Assembly (NCBI GenBank): GCA_001931535.1
Contig: CP016211.1
Coordinates: 9,374,377 to 9,438,376, forward strand
DNA length: 64,000 bases
Reading direction: 5' to 3'
Origin: Minicystis rosea
GTDB taxonomy: Bacteria > Myxococcota_A > Polyangia > Polyangiales > Polyangiaceae
Shown: piece after piece, positions 1-9,202 of the stretch
Position numbering within the stretch: the first letter of the stretch is position 1
Layout of the letters: each line of letters opens with the position of its first letter
Made by a program: the position numbers and the translations under genes
The notes under the pieces: generated by a model
Told to the model about the DNA's origin: nothing
What the model saw: the letters and a program-made list of their open reading frames with translations, nothing else
Database searches by the model: none

Positions 1-648
1 GAGACGTACGGCCCGGCGGCGGTGTGCGAGAAGCACGACGCGTGGTCGTCGCTCGACATCGGCGACCGCGCCCGCATGAACGCGCGCCAAGGCATTCGCT
101 ACCACCTGCAAGAGGGCGTCACCGTCCTCGATCCGCAAACGATGCAGCAGGTGCCCGCCGACGGGACGACGATGGGTGAGGTGATGTTCCGCGGCAACAT
201 CACGATGAAGGGTTATCTGAAGAACCCGCGTGCGACGGAAGAGGCCTTTGCCGGCGGCTGGTTCCACACCGGCGATCTCGGTGTCCTCGAGCCCGACGGC
301 TACGTGAAGATCAAGGATCGGAGCAAAGACATCATCATCTCCGGCGGCGAGAACATCTCGAGCCTCGAGGTCGAGGACGTCCTTTATCGCCACCCCGCCG
401 TGCTCGCCGCCGCCGTCGTGGCCAAGCCCGATCCCAAATGGGGTGAGACCCCCTGCGCCTTCATCGAGCTCCGCGCCGGCGCCACCGCGACGCCCGAAGA
501 GATCGTCGCGCACTGCCGCCGGCACCTCGCGCCCTTCAAGGCACCACGCGCCGTCGTCTTCGGCGACCTGCCGCGCACGTCGACGGGGAAGATCCAGAAA
601 TTCGAGCTCAGAACGCGCGTCGGGTCGGCAAGAGCGATCGACGTTTGA
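1..648 (+). CDS. AMP-forming acyl-CoA synthetase, C-terminal part (5' end outside window)
   Basis: The reading frame is open from the first base, so the gene starts upstream. The visible 215 residues are the end of an ANL-superfamily fatty acid/acyl-CoA ligase, which activates a carboxylate with ATP and then loads CoA. It opens with ETYGPAAVCEKHDAW, the A5-type motif after the AMP site. Next come GWFHTGDLG (A7), the hinge stretch DRSKDIIISGGENIS (A8) and the terminal PRTSTGKIQK, whose Lys is the adenylation-step lysine. Everything needed for the C-terminal domain is present and ends normally at TGA. The ETYGP and GGENIS wording resembles medium/long-chain or DMSP-type acyl-CoA synthetases, but the substrate cannot be read from this part. 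It converges on the AraC gene 31 bases downstream. Confidence 0.93.
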   Translation, partial: ETYGPAAVCEKHDAWSSLDIGDRARMNARQGIRYHLQEGVTVLDPQTMQQVPADGTTMGEVMFRGNITMKGYLKNPRATEEAFAGGWFHTGDLGVLEPDGYVKIKDRSKDIIISGGENISSLEVEDVLYRHPAVLAAAVVAKPDPKWGETPCAFIELRAGATATPEEIVAHCRRHLAPFKAPRAVVFGDLPRTSTGKIQKFELRTRVGSARAIDV

Positions 649-679
649 GGTCGCCGAAGCTCCCTGCTGAATCAGCGCT

Positions 680-1705
680 CTAAGGTTTCTTGGCCGCCAA
701 GATCGCGCGGCGCTCGAAGGGCGTGAGGCCCGTCCAGCGCTTGAACGCGCGGAAGAATGCGCTCGGCTCGGAGAAGCCGAGGAGGAACGAGATCTCGGCG
801 AACGACAGGCCTTCGCCGAGGTAGCGATCGGCGAGCTCGCGCCGCATCTCGTCGCGCACCATTTGGAACGACGTCCCCTCGTCTCGGAGGCGCCGCTGGA
901 GGCTGCGGCCGGTGAGCCCGAGGCGCTTCGCGACCATGTCGAGCTGCGCGTCGTCGTTGCAAAGCGCAGCGCGCAGCGCCCGTCGCACCTGATCGGTGAG
1001 GAGCGCCTGCGGCGACGGCCGGGCGCGCTTCTGTTCGGCGGCAGGGAGGAGGATCTCGAGGAGGTTGGGATCTGCGGTCGCGAGCGGCGCGGCGAGCACG
1101 TCGCGATCGAAGACGAGCTCGGTGTGCGGGGCACCGAAGCGCACGGGCGCGCCGAAGAATGCGCGATGGCGCGCGGCCTGAGGCTCGCTCGCGCGATGGG
1201 TGAAGCGGACCTCGACAATGCTGAGAGGTCGCGCGAGCGTGGCGCGCGCGACCTGGACGACGAGCGCGAAGCAGAGCTCGTGAGAGGCCGGCGCGGGCGC
1301 TTCGCTCTCCGTGATCACGCGGAGAGCGGTCTGCGATCCCACGTCGACGAGGCCGACCTCGACCGCGTCGTCGAGGATGCGCAGGTAGCGGCACCACTGC
1401 GCGAGCGCGTCGCGCAAGGTCGCCGCCGAGCGGCACACGTACTCGACGATGCCGAAGGCGCCGGGCGGCGTCGCCTCGGCGATGCGCAGCGCGAGCGTGG
1501 GATCGCCGCTCGAGCGGAGGGCCTCCGCCCAGGCGACGCAGAACTGCGCGGGCGAGATGCGCGCCTCGGCATCGGCGAGCATCTCCGGTGTCAGATCTGC
1601 CGCAGCGAAGAGCTCCGCGAGCGCGCCCGGCGCGCGTTCGAGCGCACGCGCGAGGGGGCGCACGAGCACCGTGCTGATCGAAGCGCGCGAGGTCACGCCC
1701 CCCAT
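680..1705 (-). CDS. AraC-family transcriptional regulator (arabinose-binding-like N-terminus)
   Basis: This is a DNA-binding regulator of about 341 residues. The N-terminal two thirds match the layout of the OruR/ArgR-like AraC group (AraC_binding_2 type), with an ISPAQFCVAWAEA stretch near residue 60. The C-terminal ~95 residues form the double helix-turn-helix: DMVAKRLGLTGRSLQRRLRDEG is helix-turn-helix one, and SFAEISFLLGFSEPSAFFRAFKRWTG is the conserved second one. I chose the ATG at 1705, which lies just after the stop of the membrane protein at 1710; an in-frame upstream start at 1735 would overlap that gene. It is the last gene of a four-gene minus-strand run and probably regulates that run or the neighbouring acyl-CoA synthetase. 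Family call is secure; target and ligand are unknown. Confidence 0.92.
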   Translation of the reverse strand: MGGVTSRASISTVLVRPLARALERAPGALAELFAAADLTPEMLADAEARISPAQFCVAWAEALRSSGDPTLALRIAEATPPGAFGIVEYVCRSAATLRDALAQWCRYLRILDDAVEVGLVDVGSQTALRVITESEAPAPASHELCFALVVQVARATLARPLSIVEVRFTHRASEPQAARHRAFFGAPVRFGAPHTELVFDRDVLAAPLATADPNLLEILLPAAEQKRARPSPQALLTDQVRRALRAALCNDDAQLDMVAKRLGLTGRSLQRRLRDEGTSFQMVRDEMRRELADRYLGEGLSFAEISFLLGFSEPSAFFRAFKRWTGLTPFERRAILAAKKP

Positions 1706-1709
1706 TTTA

Positions 1710-2084
1710 TCAACCGAGCAGGGAGAAGACTGCAAGCCATCCGAGCCCGGCCGGCAGGGCGAACGCGGCGGACATCAGCGCCGCGCGATCGATGCCCTGC
1801 CGCCGCGCGAGCGGAATGGAGATGGCCACGAGATCGCCGAAGTCGGTGAGGGCATTGAAGACGATGAGGAAGCCGAGCGCCTCCGGGTGGCGGAGGCCAT
1901 AGAACACGAGCACACCCAGGCCGACGTCGCGCACGCCGAAGAGGCGCGCCATCAATCGCGCGGTGGCGGTGTCGTGCTCGCGGGGGAAACCGAGGAGGCG
2001 AGAGCTCGGCCCCGCGGCAATGAAGGGCGCGAGCCCGAGGAGGATGCGACCGACACCCATGGCGAAGATGACGTAGTGGAGCAT
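1710..2084 (-). CDS. Small four-helix membrane protein
   Basis: A 124-residue hydrophobic protein with about four membrane segments (around residues 1-25, 45-65, 68-88 and 100-124). The amphipathic GFPREHDTATARLMARLFGVRD stretch between helices one and two resembles DUF4267-type small membrane proteins that travel with AraC/TetR regulators. The start ATG at 2084 is preceded by GAAGGAT at a normal distance, supporting an independent start. The stop lies 4 bases before the AraC start, so the two are surely co-transcribed. The first part overlaps the reading frame of the upstream membrane protein by 133 bases, which is unusual; a single missing base upstream would fuse both into one larger membrane protein. 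Function unknown. Confidence 0.72.
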   Translation of the reverse strand: MLHYVIFAMGVGRILLGLAPFIAAGPSSRLLGFPREHDTATARLMARLFGVRDVGLGVLVFYGLRHPEALGFLIVFNALTDFGDLVAISIPLARRQGIDRAALMSAAFALPAGLGWLAVFSLLG

Positions 2085-2464
2085 GCGATGATCCTTCGTG
2101 CGGCGATGACGCGATGAACGACGAGCGCTCCGAGGAAGGGGAGCGGGAGTGAGGTGACGAGGCCCGAGTCGTACGAGCGCGTGACCAGCGCACGCGCGAC
2201 GTGATGCGCTTCGGCGAGGAGGGCGAGCCCGAGGACGCCCATCACCGTGAGCCGCGCGCGGCCACCACGCGCGAAGAGGAACGTCGCCCCGAGACCGAGC
2301 GCGAGCGTGACCTGAAAGACGAGGTACGCCGCGTGGCGCGCGCCGAGGTGCGCGAGCCGCGCGTACGCCGCGACGATGAGCGGATCGTCGTGCATCCCCG
2401 TGAGCGCCTCGTCGAGCAGGTGCGGCAGGTAGAGCACGAGCGCAAGGCCGAAGAGGCGCTTCAC
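1952..2464 (-). CDS. Integral membrane protein, possibly frameshifted at its 3' end
   Basis: Starts with GTG at 2464, overlapping the hydrolase stop by four bases (GTGA), a sign of translational coupling. The first ~125 residues form a plausible membrane protein (helices near residues 1-16, 44-65, 70-90 and 105-122, with the acidic DEALTGMHDDP loop between). After about HRVIAARR (residue 125) the sequence becomes Ser/Pro-rich and runs 133 bases inside the next gene in another frame, which looks like a shadow rather than protein. A single-base deletion in the last helix would put the frame in register with the downstream 124-residue protein. Either there is a long overlap or the two are one protein of about 255 residues. 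Function not recognised. Confidence 0.6.
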   Translation of the reverse strand: MKRLFGLALVLYLPHLLDEALTGMHDDPLIVAAYARLAHLGARHAAYLVFQVTLALGLGATFLFARGGRARLTVMGVLGLALLAEAHHVARALVTRSYDSGLVTSLPLPFLGALVVHRVIAARRIIACSTTSSSPWVSVASSSGSRPSLPRGRALASSVSPASTTPPPRD

Positions 2465-3447
2465 GCGACGGCGCGCCGCGCGATTTCGGAGGTGAACTCG
2501 ACCACGGCGCGTTCCATCTGATCGATGCCCGGGTGCTCCGTCGGCATGTGGCTCGCGCCTTCGAGGACCACCATCCGCTTCGGCGCGGCGAGGCGATCGA
2601 AGAAGCGCCGGCTCAGCGAGATCTCGGTCATGCGATCGACGCCGGGGTGCGCGAGGAGCACGGGACAGACGCGGAAGTCTTCCGGCTCCACGTCGGGCGC
2701 GGTGTACATCAGCGTGCGGAGGAAGCGCGCCGGGACCCAGTTGCCGCCGCCGAGCGGATCGCGCGAGCAGAGCGCGGCGAGCTCGGGCTTGTTCGAGATG
2801 CGATCCATCTTCGACATGAAGCGCATCGGCATGGGCAGGCCGTCGGTCAGCGGTTGCAGCTTGTCGAGGAGCCAGAGTCCGGTGCTCCCGAGGAGCTTCG
2901 TGCGCGCGAAGCCCTGGCGCACCGCGGGCTCGCGCGGGTCGGCGAGGGTCGTGGCGACGAGGCCCACGACGCGCTGCGAGCGCGCCGCGACGTGGTACGC
3001 GAGCAGCCCGCCGAGGCTCACCCCGAAGAGCACCACCGGCCGCCCGTCACGCGCGATCTCCGCGTCGATGAGCGCCGTGACGCAGTCGATCCAAAGCGGA
3101 TAGGTGAAGCGCTCACGCGCGACCGCGCTCAATCCGTAGCCGGGGAGATCGGGCGAGACCGTCTCCCATCCATGCTTGCGCGCGATGACCGCGGCCGGCG
3201 CCATGACCCGGCCGTACGCGCCGGCGCCGTGGAGCACGATCACTTTGATCGGCGAGGCGGGCACGGCGAGCCGATCGAGGTGCACGTCGATGCCATTCCA
3301 CGCCCACCACTCTTCCTTCGGCGTCGTCTCGGCGGTGCAGCGCATCGCCGCAGGAAAGAAGTCCTGATAGCGCTGCCAGCCATCGATGTCGGCATAGCGG
3401 CGCCGCTCCGCGACGGCGGGAACGGCGGCAAGTGCGTCGGTCGTCAT
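2461..3447 (-). CDS. Alpha/beta-fold hydrolase
   Basis: A cytoplasmic 328-residue alpha/beta hydrolase. Fold landmarks are VIVLHGAGAYG (residues 69-79, oxyanion region), SPDLPGYGLS (98-107) and the nucleophile elbow GVSLGG with Ser144. An acid in the region VLLAHPGVDRMTE and a His in GASHMPTEHPG complete the likely triad. There is no signal peptide. It is the first gene of a minus-strand operon with two membrane proteins and an AraC regulator; the stop overlaps the next start. The set resembles detoxification or lipid-handling modules, but the substrate (ester, epoxide or lactone) cannot be told from sequence. The ATG at 3447 has no competing good start. Confidence 0.88.
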   Translation of the reverse strand: MTTDALAAVPAVAERRRYADIDGWQRYQDFFPAAMRCTAETTPKEEWWAWNGIDVHLDRLAVPASPIKVIVLHGAGAYGRVMAPAAVIARKHGWETVSPDLPGYGLSAVARERFTYPLWIDCVTALIDAEIARDGRPVVLFGVSLGGLLAYHVAARSQRVVGLVATTLADPREPAVRQGFARTKLLGSTGLWLLDKLQPLTDGLPMPMRFMSKMDRISNKPELAALCSRDPLGGGNWVPARFLRTLMYTAPDVEPEDFRVCPVLLAHPGVDRMTEISLSRRFFDRLAAPKRMVVLEGASHMPTEHPGIDQMERAVVEFTSEIARRAVA

Positions 3448-3670
3448 GCGCCGAACCTACGACGCGACGTCGCGCCGAGCAGTGACCGCGGGCGACAACG
3501 GACTGACCCGGCGTGCCGAGGCGGCGAGGACGTGGAGAGGTGGATGGAAGAGCGCTGTTCCCGTGAATCACGGACAGCCCATGAGGCACCGGCGATCGCG
3601 AGCCGCGCGAGTCACCGTGATGGAGCCCGACAAGCGCGCGGAACGTGGTGGTGCGGCGTCGAATCGGTTT

Positions 3671-5566
3671 ATGGTGCGCGCGATGCGAAGCTTCACCGCA
3701 GCCGTGTTGATGGCGTGCTGCACGTCGGCATGCAGCGCCGGGACCGGCGCGCCGGTGCCGAGCCCTCCCGTCGAGACGTCGGCGTCGTCGATCGTCGCGC
3801 CCGCGCCGACCGCAACCGCCGTGGCCGCGGCCCCGAGCATCTGCGAAGAGCTCGCGCTTCCTCCTGGAACGAGCGCCTTGCCCGCGACTTGGGCGCGCCT
3901 CCTTCCCGGCTCCGCGAGCGCGCTGAAAGCGCCGAGCTTGGCCGGCGCGACGCGGCCTGGAACGACGATCGTCGGTGCGCCGATCGGCTTCGGTCGAGCG
4001 TTCTCGCGCACGGGGAGCTTCGCCGTTGTGCGCGCGGGAGAGCGCCGCGTCGTGCTCGATCTCGACGCCGGGACGGAGCTCCCGTGGCCCGAGAAGGGAT
4101 GGGACGACGACGCGGTCGACGTGAGCATGAGCGATCGCCACCTCTTCGCGTGGCGGGAGGATGGCAAGGGCGCCCTATTCGAGCTGCCGAGCATGCGCGT
4201 CGTGGAGCACCGGGATTTCGGCCACGCGGTGCGGGTGGCGCTCGCGCCGGATGGAGCGAGCTACGTGGTCTTCGATCCTGCGACCAATGAGCTGCAGATC
4301 TACGCGCAGGAGCGACAGATCGGAAAGGCGCGGGCGACGCCCGACACGGCGTTCGACAGCATCACGTATGCGGATGACGGCAGCGTGTTCTTCCTCGACG
4401 TGTCGCGCATGAACGACGTCCGGCGGCGGCACGTCGAGGAGCGCGACGCCAAGAGCGGCAAGCTCGTGCGCACGCATCGCGGGCTCGTGAAGGTCTATGC
4501 AGCGAGCGCATCCCCCTCGCGCCACGTGGGCCTCTCGACCCACGGCGATGATGACGTCGCGCTCGCGTTCGCGCGAGGAGAGCGCACGGTCACGGTGCCG
4601 CTCGAGGACGCGCCCTGGGACGCGCTCCTCCGCGGCGACGACGTGGTGGTGGCGCGGAGCCTGAGCATGGAGCTCTGGAGCGGTGACGGGAAGCTCCTCC
4701 GCACCTGGCCTCACGGAGCGACGATGGTGCGGCCCACCCGGACCGCGGGCGAGATACTGGAGCACGACAGCCTGCACGTCCTTCGCCGGCGCCGTCCGAA
4801 CGGCGACGTGGTCGAGCTGCTCCGCGGCGAGGGACGCTCCACGGTGCTCGTCTCGCCCTCGGGTCGGACCCTCCTCGAGCTGGGCCAGGCCGTGCGCTTG
4901 TTCGACACCACGACGGGCGCGCTGCTCGGCGGCGTGTACACACCCAACGACGGCGCGCAGGCTTGGTTCTTCGGTGAGGACGTGGTGGTCGCCGCGTCGG
5001 ACGGCGAAGCGGTGCTGCGCCGGCGCGACGATGCCATCGACGTGGTGGGCTATCGCCCCGGCGCGAGCGACGCGCCCTACCCGGTCGCGCCCGGCGTGAC
5101 GGTCGATTGGCGCGACCGAGATCCGAAGACCGGCATCAGGCCAGTGACCTTCCACGTCGCCGGCAAGCCGGCTCGCACGTTGCAAATCCGGGCCGACGCG
5201 CGGGACGCGCGCGCGGAGATCTGCGGAGCCCGGCTTCCCCGTTTCGTACAGCGCCCGAGCGGCGCCCGCGGCCGCGTCGACGTGACCGACGCGACGACAC
5301 GCCAGACCATCAAGAGCTTCCCCGAAGCGGGTTGGACCGCGAGGCCACCGCCGCTCTCGCCGGACGGGCGGCTCGTCGCCGTCGCCTGGAAGACGGACGA
5401 CAAGCCCACCGTGAAGCTCTACTCGGTCGACGATGGCCGCGTTTTGCAGGTGATCGAGGGCACGGCCGAACCACTGACCTTCACCCCCGATGGACGCGCG
5501 CTCGTGGTGAAGGACTTCGTGGGCCCGCTGCGCATCGTGCGAATCGACGGCGTTCAGGCACCGTGA
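3671..5566 (+). CDS. Secreted beta-propeller-like lipoprotein
   Basis: A probable lipoprotein of about 631 residues. The start is ATG 3671, or ATG 3683 giving MRSFTAAVLMACCTSACSAG, a short signal with a Cys-containing lipobox, followed by an Ala/Pro/Thr/Ser linker to about residue 55. The rest repeats short beta-strand units in WD40/YVTN style, for example VRVALAPDGASYVVFDPATN, RHVGLSTHGDDDVALAF and SPDGRLVAVAWKTDD, each with a hydrophobic strand, a turn and an aromatic or Asp. These resemble propeller blades rather than a named enzyme, and no catalytic motif stands out. The frame continues upstream to 3446, but that part lacks protein character. It probably acts as an envelope binding or scaffold protein; it stands alone, followed by a second lipoprotein of similar style. 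Confidence 0.82.
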   Translation: MVRAMRSFTAAVLMACCTSACSAGTGAPVPSPPVETSASSIVAPAPTATAVAAAPSICEELALPPGTSALPATWARLLPGSASALKAPSLAGATRPGTTIVGAPIGFGRAFSRTGSFAVVRAGERRVVLDLDAGTELPWPEKGWDDDAVDVSMSDRHLFAWREDGKGALFELPSMRVVEHRDFGHAVRVALAPDGASYVVFDPATNELQIYAQERQIGKARATPDTAFDSITYADDGSVFFLDVSRMNDVRRRHVEERDAKSGKLVRTHRGLVKVYAASASPSRHVGLSTHGDDDVALAFARGERTVTVPLEDAPWDALLRGDDVVVARSLSMELWSGDGKLLRTWPHGATMVRPTRTAGEILEHDSLHVLRRRRPNGDVVELLRGEGRSTVLVSPSGRTLLELGQAVRLFDTTTGALLGGVYTPNDGAQAWFFGEDVVVAASDGEAVLRRRDDAIDVVGYRPGASDAPYPVAPGVTVDWRDRDPKTGIRPVTFHVAGKPARTLQIRADARDARAEICGARLPRFVQRPSGARGRVDVTDATTRQTIKSFPEAGWTARPPPLSPDGRLVAVAWKTDDKPTVKLYSVDDGRVLQVIEGTAEPLTFTPDGRALVVKDFVGPLRIVRIDGVQAP

Positions 5567-5802
5567 GCCGACAGCGATGGACGCAGCACCGGGCTCGTCG
5601 GCGCGGTGAAGGGAATTCGGACGAAGCGCTCACGGAAGCACCGAGCACGATGAGGGATTGTCCTGCAACGTCTTGTCCAGATCGTCATTCCCGGACGAGA
5701 CGACGCCCCGACGTTCGCATGGCCCTCTGGCTCTGAACGAAAGATACGAAGTTGAGCCTGGCCGCGTCTCGTCGCGGACGAGAGGCCGTCTTCACAGATG
5801 GC

Positions 5803-7030
5803 ATGTCTCGATTGGCATGCGAGGAGCCGAGCGATCGATCCTTTCAATCCACGCTGCTGGGCCGACCCCAGATCCGATATCCTCCTCGAACGCGCGCTCT
5901 CGTCGTCGTCACCCTCGTCGCGATTGCCGCGTGCACGGCTCCGCCGCCGCCCGCGAGCCCGCCGCCGCTTCCCGCGGTGACGACCTCGGCCACCATCGCG
6001 CCCGCGCCGCCGCCCTCGGCCACGCCCATCGCGCCGGCTCCGATCGCCTTCGTGCCGAAGCCGCCCTTTTCGATCGTCGCGCGCGCTCCGGGCAGCGCTT
6101 TCCTCGGTGTCTTGCCGCTCGCGGACGGCGCCGCGATCCTCCTCGCCAAGCGCGCTCGGAGCAGCGATGACGCTGGGGGCAGCGTGGCCGCTTCGATGCG
6201 CGCGGCCGTCCTCGATCACGATGCGATCACCCTCGCCCCCGATCTCGCCGCGGGCTTCCCCGAGACGATGACGAGCGCCGACGATCCACCGCTCGTGGCC
6301 GGCCGCTGGCCCGATGACGTGTGGCGCGCCCACGGAACACCGTGCCAAGCCGAACGTTGGGAGAAGGGCGCCTGGAAAACGCAGCCTCCGAGCGCGCCCA
6401 TCAATGGCCCTTGCGTGAAGCTCGCCGCCTGGACCACCGGCGCCGCCATCGCCGTCGTCGACGCGCCGAACGGCCCGATGCTGCGCGCGCTCGGCCGTGT
6501 GCCCCGCGCGGTGCCCGCAGCGCCGCCGGCCGCGCGCGGGCCGGCGAGGTCGTCGCGGTCGGTGCCTCGTGCACGGGGAGCACGTGGATCGCGCGCTGGC
6601 CCCATGGTGCGTCACGCGCCGCGACGATCGATGCGGGGATCGATCCCAACGGGCCTTACCTGGTACGCCCCTTCTCCAGCGAAGATCTGCAGATCGACGG
6701 CGCCGGCATCCTCCCCAGCGATCCTTCCAACGAGCGGGGCGTGCGCGCGCGCTTCCAGGTCTCCGGGAAGACGCTCCGTCGCACCGCCATCGTCGCGCAC
6801 GACACGAACGCGCTCGAGCAGTGGATGACCCAAGGAAAGCGCTGCTCGACCTGCCCGAGGAAGATCCGAAGGATGGTTTCGTCTACGAGGGTTATCGACT
6901 CACGACCTCGGACGACGTCTTCGTGATGGGCCGCATCGTGGTGATGGGCCGCATCGTGCGGCAGGGCCAGCTCGTGGAGCGCGTGCAGCTCCGCAACCGG
7001 CCCGTGAAGCAGCCCTTCGTCTTCCCGTGA
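5803..7030 (+). pseudogene. Lipoprotein gene broken by two single-base frameshifts
   Basis: Coding signal moves through all three plus-strand frames in order, with continuous protein character. From 5803 to ~6535 it carries a signal ending LVVVTLVAIAAC, a Pro/Ala linker, then FSIVARAPGSAFLGVLPLADG and similar strands. From ~6540 to ~6838 it reads AGEVVAVGASCTGSTWIARW through VSGKTLRRTAIVAHDTNA. From ~6840 to the stop at 7030 it reads ALLDLPEEDPKDGFVYEGYRL and ends NRPVKQPFVFP. Each jump is a -1 shift, as if one base were missing (in the G/C run near 6535; after AAAG at 6840). If repaired it would be a secreted protein of about 410 residues. The start is uncertain because no ATG lies just before the signal peptide. 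It is either a recent pseudogene or two sequencing errors; I favour the latter. Confidence 0.68.
6923..6958 (+). repeat. Perfect tandem duplication of 18 bases
   Basis: The 18-base unit GTGATGGGCCGCATCGTG occurs twice back to back, in frame, giving VMGRIV twice near the end of the frameshifted lipoprotein. The two copies are identical, so the duplication is recent or selected. It lies where the protein appears to end in beta strands. Confidence 0.85.
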
Positions 7031-7281
7031 CGAGCGCCCATGAGGCCGCACGTAGAGCCGTAGCGATTGCCGAGCTGCTGTTGGACATCGGCGCACTGGA
7101 CTCCAAGCATGGGGGCAAACACGAGTGCCGCTGGAAAAGCAGCGCCGCGGCGGATCGATCCCTCGGCGCTCGATGACATGGGATCACACGCCATCGACAC
7201 GCCACATCCATCTCTTCGTTCACGCACACGCGTGTTCGTCGCGTACGCTCGGGCACGGCACAAACCATCCGGAGGTTACAG

Positions 7282-9165
7282 ATGCGAGCTCACGCGTTCG
7301 GGGGGATCGGTTTGGCACTGGCACTGGCACTGTTCCTGGGGCTCGGTTGCAGCAGCGATCCGAGCACCGAGACTTCGACCACGGCTGCCGGCGGCAACGG
7401 CGGTCACACCGGTCACGGCGGCGCCGACGTGGGAGGAGGAAGCGTTGGCAGCACCGGGACGAGCGGCGGAAACACCGGTGGCAATGCGGATCATGATGCG
7501 CCCACGGCGATCTTCGCGCCGACGCCACCCGCCTACTGGTACGTCGATGCTGCCCCGTTGACGATCGGTGTCGCGGGCGCCGACGTGACGCACTACCGCT
7601 TCGCCGTCGACGACGCGGCGTGGAGCGACGAGCAGCCCGTCGCGACACCGATATCGATCCCCAGCATCGCGCCGGGCAAGCGCACCCTGAAGATCATCGG
7701 CCGCGACAGCGCGGGCAACTGGCAAGCAACGCCGACCACGGCGAGCTTCCACATGGCCACGGTCGGCACCGAGCCCACGACGTGCAAGCTCGTGGCAGAC
7801 GGCGGCACGTGCGACTTCCTCCTCAAGGCACCGGGCGGCTACTACGCGACCGCTGGGCACTTCTACGACGCGAACAACGACGGTGTCCCCGACTTCGAGA
7901 AGCTGCTCGACATCAAGCCGGGCTCCCGCGTCTGCCTTCAAGCCGGCGCTTACGACACCCTCGATCTCCGCGGCTTCGAGGGCAGCGCCGAGGCGCCCGT
8001 CACGATCGTGAACTGCGGCGGCCGCGTCGACTTCGCGCACAGCCACGCCAACGCGGCGCTGGGCGTGTTCGACTCGCGCTACCTCCGCATCGTGGGCGTG
8101 GGCGACGCGGCCGAGCCGTATGGGATCACCGTCGCGACGTCGGGCAACCAAGGCGCGAACGCCATCGAGCTCACCGAAGGCTCGTCCGATTACGAGGTCG
8201 CGTTCGTCGAGATCAAGAGCGCCGCCTACGCCGGCATCGCCGCGCGGACCGACGTGAGCTGCACGTGGAACCGCGACACCTTCGCGCAGGAGAACACGTT
8301 CATCCACCACGACTACCTGCACGACACCGCAGGCGAAGGGCTCTACATCGGCGGCTCGCACTGGGGCGCTCTCGAGGCCGTGGCCGGGGGCGCCCAGTGC
8401 GGCGCCAACCAGGGCAACGGCACCATCAAGTGCGGCAACGACTGCAAGTTCGAGGCGGAGCTGCACGGCGTGCGCGTGTATGCGAACCGCGTGGAGGACA
8501 CCGGCGCCGACGGCATCCAAGTCGGCAGCGCGTTTTCGGACATCTCCGCGGCGGCCGCGTGGGACACCGAGATCTACGACAACGACATCATCAACGGAGC
8601 CGTCGGATCGAGCCCGTACAACTCGGGAGGCCTCGACATCAACCCGGGGACGTCGGGCCGCGTGTACCGAAACTTCGTCAAGAACACCGACGCGTTTGCC
8701 GGCCTGTTCGTCGCAGGCCCGGGTCACCTCGACATCTTCAACAACGTCGTCGTCGTGGGGACGCAGGTCGGGCTGGCGATCCAGGACAACAACGTGGGTG
8801 AAAGGAACGGGCCCTTCCGCGTCCTGAACAACACCATCATCAACGATGGTGGGACGTACGGCATCTACATGTACCACGAGCACAGCACCGGCAACCTCTG
8901 CGAGAACAACTTCATCCTCGGCGCGACCACGACGATCCGCCTCAATTCCCCGAAGGTCGATTGGACCGAGTCCCACGACGTGACGACGGGCAGCCTCGCC
9001 AGCCACTTCGTCAAGCCGGGCAGCGACGATTACCATCTGCTCTCGACATCGGCGGCCGTCGACGCCGGAGCCGACGTGTCGAGCTATGGAGTCACCACGG
9101 ACTTCGACAAGCTGCCCCGCAACGTCGGCGCCTACGACGTGGGCGCGTTCGAATACCATCCCTGA
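7282..9165 (+). CDS. Secreted right-handed parallel beta-helix lipoprotein
   Basis: A 627-residue exported protein. The ATG at 7282 has an ideal GGAGG ribosome site 11 bases upstream. The signal contains a Leu/Ala-Leu repeat and ends in lipobox LGLGC (Cys23), followed by a Gly/Thr/Ser-rich spacer to about residue 65. Next comes an Ig-like/chitobiase-type domain (~residues 75-155, YRFAVDDAAW, KRTLKIIGRDSAGNW). A long parallel beta-helix then runs from ~170 to the end, with repeated turns such as SDYEVAFVEIKSAAYAGI, GLYIGGSHWG, ADGIQVGSAFSD, IYDNDIING, RVLNNTIIND and LCENNFILG. This is the pectate-lyase/PbH1 architecture used by polysaccharide lyases and hydrolases, but no clear catalytic set is visible. 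It ends with YDVGAFEYHP, a terminus common in such proteins. Likely surface-bound carbohydrate recognition or cleavage. Confidence 0.88.
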   Translation: MRAHAFGGIGLALALALFLGLGCSSDPSTETSTTAAGGNGGHTGHGGADVGGGSVGSTGTSGGNTGGNADHDAPTAIFAPTPPAYWYVDAAPLTIGVAGADVTHYRFAVDDAAWSDEQPVATPISIPSIAPGKRTLKIIGRDSAGNWQATPTTASFHMATVGTEPTTCKLVADGGTCDFLLKAPGGYYATAGHFYDANNDGVPDFEKLLDIKPGSRVCLQAGAYDTLDLRGFEGSAEAPVTIVNCGGRVDFAHSHANAALGVFDSRYLRIVGVGDAAEPYGITVATSGNQGANAIELTEGSSDYEVAFVEIKSAAYAGIAARTDVSCTWNRDTFAQENTFIHHDYLHDTAGEGLYIGGSHWGALEAVAGGAQCGANQGNGTIKCGNDCKFEAELHGVRVYANRVEDTGADGIQVGSAFSDISAAAAWDTEIYDNDIINGAVGSSPYNSGGLDINPGTSGRVYRNFVKNTDAFAGLFVAGPGHLDIFNNVVVVGTQVGLAIQDNNVGERNGPFRVLNNTIINDGGTYGIYMYHEHSTGNLCENNFILGATTTIRLNSPKVDWTESHDVTTGSLASHFVKPGSDDYHLLSTSAAVDAGADVSSYGVTTDFDKLPRNVGAYDVGAFEYHP

Positions 9166-9202
9166 TTCACGCTCGGCCTCGATCAGCCACCTCCAAGCAT
9201 GC

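Noticed and set aside
3446..3670. Upstream extension of the propeller lipoprotein gene
   Set aside because: The in-frame sequence is Arg-rich and not protein-like; the signal peptide starts only at 3671/3683.
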